The notes under the pieces were generated by a model. The model ran no database searches. It worked only from the letters and a program-made list of their open reading frames with translations, and was not told the DNA's origin. A stretch of 14,437 nucleotides of DNA from contig CANFLP010000044.1 in NCBI GenBank assembly GCA_947447835.1, forward strand, positions 1 through 14,437, written 5' to 3'. Positions 1 through 8,000 of this stretch are shown here, piece by piece (within the stretch, counting starts at the first letter, position 1; every line of letters begins with the position of its first letter). A program made the position numbers and the translations under genes. The DNA comes from Bacteroidota bacterium (GTDB taxonomy: Bacteria; Bacteroidota; Bacteroidia; Chitinophagales; Chitinophagaceae).

Positions 1-601
1 AACTGAGCGTTGGTTAGGTGGTATGTTGACTAACTTTAATACTGTTCGTAAGAGCGTTAAGAAAATGCAAAGCATTGAAAAAATGTTGAACGACGGTAGT
101 GCAGACAGCTTAACTAAAAAAGAGCGTTTGACTTTAGGTCGCGATAAAGACAAAATGGAAAAAGTATTAGGTGGTATCGCTCAAATGGGTCGTTTACCAG
201 CAGCTTTATTCTTAGTTGATATCGGACACGAACACATTGCATTATCAGAAGCAAAGCGTTTGGGTATCCAAACATTTGGTATGGTAGATACTAACTGTGA
301 TCCTAATAAAGTAGATTTCTCTATTCCTGCAAATGACGATGCTACAAAATCAATTGCAATCATCACTAACTATATCACTGCAGCAATCGCTGAAGGTTTA
401 GCAGAGCGTCAAGCTTCTAAAGATGATGATACAGAAGTAGAAGAAGGTAATAACGAAAACGAGGCGAAAGCTAAGCGTATGGAAGCTGAAGCAAATGCTG
501 AAGGCGGAAGAGCTAAGCGTGGTGCTGGTGCAGGTCCTTCTGCTCCGGGTGCTCCTAAGCGTCGTACTACTACTGGCTCTCGTGGTCCAGTAAGAAAATA
601 A
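1..601 (+). CDS. rpsB: 30S ribosomal protein S2, 3' part (5' end outside window)
   Basis: Ribosomal protein S2, a structural protein of the small subunit needed for S1 docking and translation initiation in well-studied bacteria. The open frame runs in from the left edge (first whole codon at base 2) and gives 199 codons beginning TERWLGGMLTNF, the conserved S2 motif found about 95 residues into the E. coli protein. The ATG at 23 is therefore an internal methionine, not the start. Further S2 hallmarks are the DIGHEHIALSEAKRLGI and MVDTNCDPNKVDF segments followed by IPANDDA. After the usual S2 end there is a tail of about 60 residues, first acidic (DDDTEVEEGNNENE), then Ala/Gly/Lys/Arg-rich with three AKR/PKR clusters, ending GPVRK. 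Arginine is mostly CGT, fitting high expression. tsf follows after 119 bases, the common rpsB-tsf order. Identity is certain; only the 5' end is missing. Confidence 0.97.
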   Translation, partial: TERWLGGMLTNFNTVRKSVKKMQSIEKMLNDGSADSLTKKERLTLGRDKDKMEKVLGGIAQMGRLPAALFLVDIGHEHIALSEAKRLGIQTFGMVDTNCDPNKVDFSIPANDDATKSIAIITNYITAAIAEGLAERQASKDDDTEVEEGNNENEAKAKRMEAEANAEGGRAKRGAGAGPSAPGAPKRRTTTGSRGPVRK

Positions 602-611
602 TATTATATCC

Positions 612-659
612 CAATTGGGTTGTTGGTTTCTATTCAATTAGATACCAATGACCCAATTG
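612..659 (+). promoter_or_regulatory. 16-bp hairpin between rpsB and tsf (possible attenuator or processing site)
   Basis: Bases 612-627 (CAATTGGGTTGTTGGT) pair with 644-659 (ACCAATGACCCAATTG): 14 Watson-Crick pairs and two adjacent G-U wobbles, with a 16-base loop. The arms start 10 bases after the rpsB stop codon. The sequence after the stem (TGTATTTATTTTAC) is T-rich but not a clean T tract, so partial termination, mRNA 3' end protection or RNase processing are all possible. S2 and EF-Ts are needed in different amounts, which would give an attenuator a purpose, but that role is inferred. The structure itself is seen directly. Confidence 0.65.
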
Positions 660-720
660 TATTTATTTTACAACGACAGTATTAACTAAATATTAATTAG
701 ACAATTTTAAAAATATTTTT

Positions 721-1551
721 ATGAGTGCTATAACAGCCCAAGATATTAATAAGTTACGTCAAGCTACAGGTGCCGGTATGATGGATTGCCGTAAAGCGTT
801 GACAGAAACAAATGGTGATTTTGAAGCAGCTATCGATTGGTTACGTAAGCAAGGACAAAAAGTTGCTGCTAAGCGTAGTGATCGTGAAGCAAAAGAAGGT
901 GTAATTATTGCACAAACTTCTGCTGATAACAAAACTGGTTTTGTTGTTTGTATTTCTTGTGAAACAGATTTCGTTTCTAAGAATGCAGAGTTCGTAGCAT
1001 TTGCGCAAAGCATTGCTGACGCTGCGGTTGCAAACAATGTAAAAACAGTTGACGAATTAAATGCAGTAAGTATCAATGGTACTACAGTTGCTGATATGAT
1101 CAATGATAAATTAGCATCTATCGGTGAAAAAATTGCAGTTAAATTAGAAAGAGTTGACGCACCATTTGTGTCTTCATATATTCACGGTTCTTACAGAATG
1201 GGTGTATTAGTAGGATTATCTACTGAAGCAGCTGATTTAGGTAAAGACCTTGCAATGCAAATTGCAGCAATGAACCCAGTAGCGGTAGACGCTGATTCAG
1301 TTCCTGCTGAAACAGTTGCACGTGAAAGAGCTATCATTATTGATACAATGAAAGAAGATCCTAAAATGGCAGGTAAGCCAGAAGAAATGATTGCTAAAAT
1401 TGCCGAAGGTAAAATTGCAGCATTCTTCAAAGAACAAACTTTATTAGCACAGTCTTTTGTTAAAGACGGTTCTAAAACTGTTGGAGACCACGTTAAGAGC
1501 GTTGGTGCTGACATTAAAGTAACTGAGTTCAAGCGTGTAGCATTAGGATAA
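721..1551 (+). CDS. tsf: Elongation factor Ts
   Basis: EF-Ts, the cytoplasmic guanine-nucleotide exchange factor that releases GDP from EF-Tu. The 276-residue product is full length for the family. The N-terminal UBA-like domain is residues 1-55 (ITAQDINKLRQATGAGMMDC, then KALTETNGDFEAAIDWLR). The EF-Tu-contacting TDFV motif lies at residues 82-85 within CETDFVSKNAEF. The core continues with SYIHGSYRMGVLVGL and the AMNPVAVDADSVP segment. The ATG at 721 is the only sensible start because the UBA domain begins a few residues later; it is preceded by an AT-rich stretch with no Shine-Dalgarno sequence, as usual in Bacteroidota. It lies downstream of rpsB and is followed by several terminator-like hairpins, so the rpsB-tsf transcript probably ends before pyrH. 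Confidence 0.98.
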   Translation: MSAITAQDINKLRQATGAGMMDCRKALTETNGDFEAAIDWLRKQGQKVAAKRSDREAKEGVIIAQTSADNKTGFVVCISCETDFVSKNAEFVAFAQSIADAAVANNVKTVDELNAVSINGTTVADMINDKLASIGEKIAVKLERVDAPFVSSYIHGSYRMGVLVGLSTEAADLGKDLAMQIAAMNPVAVDADSVPAETVARERAIIIDTMKEDPKMAGKPEEMIAKIAEGKIAAFFKEQTLLAQSFVKDGSKTVGDHVKSVGADIKVTEFKRVALG

Positions 1552-1587
1552 GAATTAAAAAATGTAAAGAATTTAATTTTTTAATTC
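1552..1587 (+). terminator. AT-rich hairpin just after tsf
   Basis: Starting at the base after the tsf stop, GAATTAAAAAA (1552-1562) is the exact reverse complement of TTTTTTAATTC (1577-1587), with a 14-base loop. The right arm is followed by TTTTTC. The stem is long but contains only one G-C pair, so it is a weak terminator by itself; it may act with the two GC-rich hairpins that follow, or mark an RNA processing or stability element. Confidence 0.5.
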
Positions 1588-1607
1588 TTTTTCTCTAATA
1601 TTTTTTC

Positions 1608-1632
1608 AAAGCCCCCCATAAACGGGGGTTTT
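1608..1632 (+). terminator. Rho-independent terminator 1 downstream of tsf
   Basis: A CCCCC/GGGGG stem (1612-1616 with 1624-1628) has a 7-base loop, is extended below by one G-U pair and three A-T pairs (AAAG with TTTT), and carries a short T run. It lies 56 bases after the tsf stop and ends the rpsB-tsf unit. Confidence 0.75.
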
Positions 1633-1640
1633 GTGTTTCA

Positions 1641-1667
1641 AGGGGGTCCAAAAGGCCCCCTTTTTTT
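1641..1667 (+). terminator. Rho-independent terminator 2 downstream of tsf
   Basis: GGGGG (1642-1646) and CC (1648-1649) pair with GG (1654-1655) and CCCCC (1656-1660), with T1647 bulged and an AAAA loop. The stem is followed at once by seven T residues. This is the strongest intrinsic terminator of the three in this gap, and it sits only 43 bases before the pyrH start, so pyrH probably has its own promoter in 1668-1710. TATCTTG at 1683-1689 resembles a Bacteroidota -7 element, but no well-spaced -33 element was found. Confidence 0.85.
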
Positions 1668-1710
1668 GTAGGTCAAAATTTGTATCTTGCAAGTATAAAT
1701 CTAACCGATT

Positions 1711-2427
1711 ATGCAGCCCAAATACAAACGCGTTTTATTGAAACTTTCAGGTGAAGCCTTACTAGGAAATGAAAGAACCGGTGATCCATTTAACCCTAAA
1801 ATTATTGAGCAATATGCTAACGAAATTAAGGAAGTAGTAGCACTGGGGGTTCAAGTAGCAATTGTAATTGGCGGAGGAAATATTTACCGAGGAATGAACG
1901 AGGCGGATAGTGGAATTGAAAGAGCGCATGGTGACTATATGGGTATGTTAGCAACCGTTATCAACGCAATGGCCATTCAGGCTATGTTAGAGAAAATAGG
2001 CGTGTACACACGTTTACAATCTGCGATTAATATGGAGCAGGTTGCAGAGCCTTATATCCGTCGTAAAGCATTAAGACATTTAGAAAAAGGAAGAGTAGTG
2101 ATATTTGGTGCAGGAACGGGTAATCCTTATTTCACAACCGATACGGCTGGATCATTAAGAGCTATTGAAATGAAAGCCGATGTAATTTTAAAAGGTACAA
2201 GAGTAGATGGCGTATATGATGCTGATCCAGAAAAAAATCCAGACGCTAAAAAGTTTGAAACCATAAGTTTTCAAGATTGTATTTCAAAGAATTTGAAAGT
2301 AATGGATATGACGGCCTTTACATTGTGTATGGAAAACAAGCTTCCGATTATTGTATTTGATATGAACCAACCAGGCAATTTAATGAAGTTGGTTAAAGGA
2401 GACGCAGTAGGCACATTGGTTGGATAA
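1711..2427 (+). CDS. pyrH: Uridylate kinase (UMP kinase)
   Basis: Bacterial UMP kinase phosphorylates UMP to UDP in the cytoplasm using ATP, a step of pyrimidine nucleotide synthesis. It is a homohexamer of the amino-acid-kinase fold, unrelated to eukaryotic UMP/CMP kinases. The 238 residues are full length. Visible motifs are KRVLLKLSGEAL (residues 6-17), the glycine-rich IGGGNIYRG (53-61), DYMGMLATVINAMAIQ (75-90), the phosphate/nucleotide site GAGTGNPYFTTDTA (133-146), and the C-terminal nucleotide-binding KGTRVDGVYDADP (161-173). The start places the first beta strand at residue 7, as in homologues. It follows tsf as in many bacteria, but the usual third partner frr (ribosome recycling factor) does not come next; a TolC-family gene does. 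Confidence 0.98.
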   Translation: MQPKYKRVLLKLSGEALLGNERTGDPFNPKIIEQYANEIKEVVALGVQVAIVIGGGNIYRGMNEADSGIERAHGDYMGMLATVINAMAIQAMLEKIGVYTRLQSAINMEQVAEPYIRRKALRHLEKGRVVIFGAGTGNPYFTTDTAGSLRAIEMKADVILKGTRVDGVYDADPEKNPDAKKFETISFQDCISKNLKVMDMTAFTLCMENKLPIIVFDMNQPGNLMKLVKGDAVGTLVG

Positions 2428-2501
2428 GCTTAAGCACAACTTAAGATAACCACTGATGTAAAAAAATAAATTCAAATGCCAAGCTGCACTAATTTTATAG
2501 T

Positions 2502-3812
2502 ATGCAAAAAATATTCTCATCATTATTAGTTGTCATCATTTTAGCTCAAGGGTTAAGTGCACAAGCGCAACAAAAGGTAACATTAAAAGATGCTATTCAA
2601 ATTGCATTAAAAAATAGTTATGATATTAAGTTGGTTGAAAGCACAGTAACTATTTCAAAAAATAATAATGATTACGGTGTAGCAGGAGCATTGCCAACAG
2701 TTTCAGCAACAGGTAATGAAAATAAAACCTCAAGTACACTACAACAACAATATACCGACCCAACGCGTAACACAACAAAGTCAGGAGTAGACGGAACCTC
2801 AATTACAGCAGGGGTTACAGCATCAGTAGTATTATTTAATGGTTACCGCATTCAAACTACAAAGGAAAGATTAGCCGCTTTAGAAAATCAATCCAACTCT
2901 TTATTAAAAGCGCAAATGCAAAACACTACTGCAACAGTAATGCAGCAGTATTATAATATAGTTCGTCAACAAGCATATTTATTAACGATTCAAAAGTCGA
3001 TAGATGCAAGTCAGGAAAGATTAGATATTATAAAAGCAAAGCAAAAAATTGGAGTTGCTAACGAGGCAGATTATTTACAATCAAGCTTAGACTTAAATGC
3101 ATTGGTGCAAGCAAAGCAAAATCAAGTTTTGGTAATTGATCAAGCAAAGGGCGATTTATTAAACACTTTGGTAATGCCTGCAAACGCAGAAATTACAATT
3201 ACAGATAGCATTTTTGTAGATGGCACTATTTTATTAAAGGATGTATTAGAAAAAAGTGCTCAAAATCCAAGTTTACAAAGTGCCGAGCAACAGATAAAAA
3301 TCAATCAATTAATTGAAAAAGAAACGCGTGCATTAATGTATCCAACATTAAGAGCAAACACCGGATATAATTATAATAGTAGTAAGTCTGCAGCAGGTTT
3401 TAGTTTATTAAATGAAACCTATGGACCATTTTTAGGCGTTAACTTATCCGTTCCATTGTATATGGGGGGTGCTTCTAAAAAAGGATACAAGAATGCAATA
3501 ACAAATACATTAACAGCAGAAATGCAATATCAAAGTGCACTTGCTCGAATGAATACCAATGTTACTAAAACATTTCAGTCCTATCAAACTAGTGTAAAGC
3601 AATTACCTACTGAAACGCAAAACTATCAAATGTCACAAGCATTGTTAAACTTGGTAATGCAAAAATTTCAGTTAGGCCAAGCAACTATTGTAGATGTTAA
3701 ACAAGCACAGCAAAGTTTTGAAAACGCAGGATTTAGATTTGTAAGTTTGGTATATACTGCAAAAATTGCAGAGATTGAATTAAAGCGTTTAGCAAATCAG
3801 TTGGCATTCTAA
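2502..3812 (+). CDS. TolC-family outer-membrane efflux protein (stand-alone)
   Basis: Outer-membrane factor of the TolC/OEP family: trimers form a beta-barrel in the outer membrane and a long alpha-helical tunnel through the periplasm, serving as the exit duct for pumps or type I secretion. The 436-residue product starts with a signal peptide (MQKIFSSLLVVIILAQGLSAQAQQ; probable cleavage near residue 23). The mature start KVTLKDAIQIALKNSYDIKLVE is the classic first OEP helix. Two OEP repeats follow, with helices rich in Gln/Ala/Asn, a short barrel segment (SITAGVTASVVLFNGY), and a second-repeat barrel segment (LGVNLSVPLYMGGASKKG). The C-terminal helix QLGQATIVDVKQAQQSFENA is typical. No fusion protein or pump gene is next to it; galK begins 9 bases later, so the two are probably co-transcribed. 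Its partner and substrate are unknown. It differs clearly in sequence from the TolC protein of the efflux operon in this window. Confidence 0.93.
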   Translation: MQKIFSSLLVVIILAQGLSAQAQQKVTLKDAIQIALKNSYDIKLVESTVTISKNNNDYGVAGALPTVSATGNENKTSSTLQQQYTDPTRNTTKSGVDGTSITAGVTASVVLFNGYRIQTTKERLAALENQSNSLLKAQMQNTTATVMQQYYNIVRQQAYLLTIQKSIDASQERLDIIKAKQKIGVANEADYLQSSLDLNALVQAKQNQVLVIDQAKGDLLNTLVMPANAEITITDSIFVDGTILLKDVLEKSAQNPSLQSAEQQIKINQLIEKETRALMYPTLRANTGYNYNSSKSAAGFSLLNETYGPFLGVNLSVPLYMGGASKKGYKNAITNTLTAEMQYQSALARMNTNVTKTFQSYQTSVKQLPTETQNYQMSQALLNLVMQKFQLGQATIVDVKQAQQSFENAGFRFVSLVYTAKIAEIELKRLANQLAF

Positions 3813-3821
3813 TTACATTTC

Positions 3822-4934
3822 ATGCAATCCATTACCGTAAAGGCTCCTGGAAGAATCAATTTAATAGGAGAACATACCGACTATAACAATGGATTTGTAT
3901 TACCTGCAGCAATTCAGAAAGCTGCAACTATAACTATTACGAAGCGAGGGGATGACCAAATGCACTTAAAAGCATTGGATTTAAATGACGAACTCCTAAT
4001 AGATTCATTTGCCAGTTTACAAAAAAGCAATAAGCAATGGGCTAATTATATTATTGGCGTAATAGTGCAGTTTGTAAAAAAACAAAAATTCTCAACAGGT
4101 TTTAATATAGCAATAACAAGTGATGTACCAATAGGAGCGGGACTTTCAAGCTCAGCTGCCATTGAGTGTGCAGTGGCTTATGGCTTAAATGAATTATTTG
4201 GATTGGGTATTGACAAAATAGATCTTGCATTAATGGCACAAAAAGCCGAACATGAATTTGCAGGGGTGCAATGTGGTATCATGGATCAGTTTGCAAGTTT
4301 GTTTGGCAAAAAAGACCAAGTGGTATTATTGGATTGTCAATCTATGGAGTATCAGTACTTTCCATTGCAATTAGAAGGTTTTACAATTATATTATTGGAT
4401 ACAGGTGTAAAGCATGCTCTAGCAAGTAGCGAGTATAATACAAGACGAAAAGAATGTGAAGCTGGTGTACAAATGATGCAAGTAAAATATCCAGCGCTTG
4501 TTTCACTAAGAGATGCAACCATATCCATCTTAAACGAAACAGTGGATGCTAACACTAATCCACTTATTTATAATAGATGTAAATATGTGATTGAAGAAAT
4601 TGAAAGAACACTAGCAGCTACAGAGGATCTTAAATCCAACCAACTCCTTGATTTTGGAAAAAAGATGTTTGCAACGCATGAGGGATTGTCTAAATTATAC
4701 GAAGTAAGTTGTCCAGAACTAGATTTACTAGTAGAGGCAGTAAAAGATAAACCAGCTGTAATGGGAGCAAGAATGATGGGGGGCGGCTTTGGTGGCTGTA
4801 CTATTAATATTGTAGCGTCTAATGCTGCGCCACAGCTTATTGAGGAGCTAACTCAATTGTATGAAGTAAAAACCGGCAAGCAATTACAGCACTATATTGT
4901 AAGCATTGAAGAGGGAGCAAATGTTATAAAATAA
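3822..4934 (+). CDS. galK: Galactokinase
   Basis: GHMP-family kinase, most likely galactokinase, which phosphorylates alpha-D-galactose at C1 with ATP in the cytoplasm (Leloir pathway). The 370 residues are normal length. Motif 1 is the galactokinase signature near the start (GRINLIGEHTDYNNGFVLP, residues 10-28, with the conserved Arg11). Motif 2, the phosphate-binding loop, is VPIGAGLSSSAA (102-113). The catalytic aspartate is Asp155 in QCGIMDQFASLFG. Motif 3 is GARMMGGGFGGCT (315-327). The GEHTDY box argues for galactokinase over other GHMP kinases such as homoserine or mevalonate kinase, although N-acetylgalactosamine kinase is a possible alternative. It starts 9 bases after the TolC-family gene, implying one transcript, with a strong terminator downstream. 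No galT, galE, galM or sugar transporter lies in the window, so it is separated from the rest of its pathway. Confidence 0.95.
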   Translation: MQSITVKAPGRINLIGEHTDYNNGFVLPAAIQKAATITITKRGDDQMHLKALDLNDELLIDSFASLQKSNKQWANYIIGVIVQFVKKQKFSTGFNIAITSDVPIGAGLSSSAAIECAVAYGLNELFGLGIDKIDLALMAQKAEHEFAGVQCGIMDQFASLFGKKDQVVLLDCQSMEYQYFPLQLEGFTIILLDTGVKHALASSEYNTRRKECEAGVQMMQVKYPALVSLRDATISILNETVDANTNPLIYNRCKYVIEEIERTLAATEDLKSNQLLDFGKKMFATHEGLSKLYEVSCPELDLLVEAVKDKPAVMGARMMGGGFGGCTINIVASNAAPQLIEELTQLYEVKTGKQLQHYIVSIEEGANVIK

Positions 4935-4966
4935 TTTAAAATATATTTTCAATATACTAATAAATT

Positions 4967-5000
4967 AAAAAAGCCCCTCGATTACTCGAAGGGCTTTTTT
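4967..5000. terminator. Bidirectional intrinsic terminator between galK and the RND pump gene
   Basis: AAAAAAGCCC (4967-4976) pairs with GGGCTTTTTT (4991-5000); after one C/A mismatch the stem continues TCG/CGA around a 6-base loop. The A tract on one side and T tract on the other make it work on both strands. It sits between two converging units, 32 bases after galK and about 40 bases beyond the stop of the minus-strand efflux operon, so it should end both. Confidence 0.92.
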
Positions 5001-5041
5001 GTGTACCTACAATTTCAATTAAAACCAATATTGTATAACTA

Positions 5042-8000
5042 TTAATACCAAGATCCATTAATAGTTGCATCTCCTTTAGCGTTGTTATTTGCTATACGAC
5101 GCTTCCTATTTTTCTTATGAAGATAAACGGTAACAAATACCAATGGAAGAAAGATGAATGTTAATGGAGGTATACCCAACATGCTAATCCATTTGCCACC
5201 AAAGTGACGACGCATTGGGCGACGTAATCTTTCTGCAATTAAATACATACCTGGCACAATAAACAAAGTCATAAAGAAAGCAAAAATCAAACCAAATATT
5301 AAGGTCCAGCTTAAAGGCTTCCAGAATGCAACATTATCACCACCAAAAAAGATATGTGGATTTAACTCACTAAATAAAGTAACAAAATTAATATTGAATC
5401 CAATAGCAATAGGAATGAAACCTAATATCGCAGCCAATGCAGTTAACATAACCGGAATGATTCTTGTTTTACCTGCTTGAACAATTGCCTCTCTTGTTTT
5501 CATACCTCTTGATCTTAACTCGTCGGCAAATTCAATTACCAAGATACCATTCTTAACAACGATACCCGCTAATCCTACAATACCCAAGCCAGTCATAACT
5601 CCAGAAATTTTCATTCCGAAAATGGAGAAGCCTAAGAATACACCAATGATACTAAATAAGATTTCTGTTAAGATAATCACCGATTTAGAAACAGAGTTAA
5701 ACTGTAACACTAATGTAAATAAGATTAACATTAAGGCAATAATTAAAGCCTTACCTAAAAACGCAACGGTTTCTAATTGTTGTTCGTTTTCGCCAGTTTG
5801 TTTAACGGTTACACCATCAGAGATTCCTTTAAAATTAGAAATGTATTGTGTAATAGCTGCATTCACTGTTGTTGGACTATATCCTTTATCGGTAAGTACA
5901 TTAGAACTTAATTGAATTAATCTTTTTTGATTCTTTCTTTTAATACTACCAAAAGTACTAGTGGGTTCTACTTTAACTAAACTACTAATTGGAATGTTTT
6001 TAACCATACCACCAGCAGCCATATCACGGAAGGATAAACGCATGTTTAATAAATCAACTAAGTTGTTTCTTTGTAACTGTTCATTTCTTAATTGAATCTT
6101 ATACTCGTCTTTACCTTCTTTAATTTTAGAAACTTCTTTACCAAATAAGGCAGTTCTAATTTGCATGCCTACTTGTGCACTACTCACACCTTCAATTAAT
6201 GCACGATCTCTATCTATAGTTAAAGTCAATTCTGGATTTTGTAAATCCACATCCATCTTTAAAGTATTGATACCAGGAATTTGTGCAGCGTCTAAATAGT
6301 TTTTTAAACCAACGGCAGTCTTTACAAGTTTATCAAAATCTTCCCCTTGAATTTCAATATTTACTGGAGGTTCAGTTGGAGGACCACTTGATTCTTGGTC
6401 AATAGAAATCTCAGCACCTGGAACGCCTTTAAGTTCTTGTCTTAAGCTTTCTAAATAAGGAGCTGTTGATTTACCATGACGTTTTTCAAACTCAACAAAG
6501 TTTACTTGAATACGACCAAGCTCTGCACGATTGCTTCTATCACCACGCATAGGGTCTCCAGCACCAACCGCCACATTACTAATAATACTTTCAACCATAG
6601 GGTTTTTAGACTTATCATTTTCTAAAACCTTATTTACTTTAGCTTCTAAAACCTTAGTGATTGAATCTGTATAATTAACATTGCTACCAGAAGGTAATTT
6701 TAAATACACATATAGTTGGTTTGGATCACCCTTAGGGAAAAACTCAATACCAACACGACCCGAGCTAATGCTCACTACTAATAATACAAATGAAAATATA
6801 AGTAATACAAAAGTACCTATCAATAATTTTACTGGTCTCCATCCACTTAAAGCACGTCTTAATGTTGCTTCGTACCAGTTCATCAATCTTGGTAAAGTGG
6901 ATGTTTGGAATTTTACAATCAGGTCATTGATAAAATATTTATTAGCAACTACTGTAATCATTAAAAAGATTAACAAGTTACCCAAGAATGTAAATCCTGC
7001 TAGGTCCAATAATGCACCAACAGCAATTGTAATCCAAAGACTCTTCTTTTTAAATATGGCAGACTTTGGTTCATCTACAATTTCGTCGTCAGCATGATTC
7101 ATAAAATCCACAGCAAATACTGGGTTCATGATAAAGGCAACTACTAAAGAGGCAGCCAAGGTAAAAATTAACATGGCAGGTAAATACACCATGAACTTAC
7201 CAATAATACCAGGCCAAAATAATAATGGGAAGAAAGGAGCCAATGTAGTAACTGTACCAGCAAGTACAGGAATAAACACTTCACCAGCGGCCATTTTAGC
7301 CGATGTGGTAGCAGTTAACTTTCCTTTACCTTCTACAAAAATACGGTGTGTATTTTCAATCACCACAATGGCATCATCTACAATAATTCCTAATCCAAAC
7401 AACAAGGCAAATAATACCATGAAGTTTAAAGTAATGTGAGAGCCTACTACAAGATCACCTGCAGGTAAAAACACAAAGGCAACAAACATACTTAATGGAA
7501 CAGACAATGCAACGAAAAATGCATTGGTAACACCCATAAAAAACATTAATACCACCAACACTAAAATAAATCCAATCACAATAGAATTTACTAATTCTGT
7601 GAAAGAACTTTTGGTACGAATACTTTGATCACCCGACATTACTACACTTACGTCTTTAGGGAAAACAGTGGCCTTAGCTTCTTCTACTAATGCTTTTACA
7701 GCATCTGAAGTTGCAATTAGGTTTTCACCATTACGCTTAATAATATTTAAGGTTAAAACGTTCTTACCGTTTAAACGCGCAAAACTTTCAGTATTCTTAA
7801 TGGTATCTTTAATATTAGCTACATCTTTAAGATAGATAGGAGCGCCACTAGTATTACGAACAATAATGTTGGCAATATCGTTAGCAGTTTTTAATTGACC
7901 TTTTAATTGAAGGTTACGTTGCATATTGCCCACTTCCAATAAACCACCAGACAAGTCTAGGTTTTCTCTTTGAATAGCATTGCTGATGTCGTCAAATGTG

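Noticed and set aside
610..619. CCCAATTGGG palindrome as a protein-binding site
   Set aside because: It is better explained as part of the left arm of the 612-659 hairpin, whose partner arm repeats the same bases.
759..1532. Two minus-strand frames of about 114 codons across tsf
   Set aside because: Shadow frames of tsf, with no recognisable domains and no promoter or separate context.
1661..1690. pyrH promoter made of TTTG (1665-1668) and TATCTTG (1683-1689)
   Set aside because: The spacer is 14 bases instead of 19-21 and the -7 element lacks one T; the TTTG is also part of the terminator T tract.
2429..2445. CTTAAG-CACAA-CTTAAG hairpin after pyrH as a terminator
   Set aside because: Only 6 AT-rich pairs and no T tract follow; too weak to call, though pyrH otherwise lacks an obvious terminator.
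5622..7439. Open frames of 97, 138 and 103 codons on the + strand opposite the RND pump gene
   Set aside because: They lie wholly antisense to a clearly conserved coding region, show no family motifs, and read as the low-complexity complement of membrane-helix codons.
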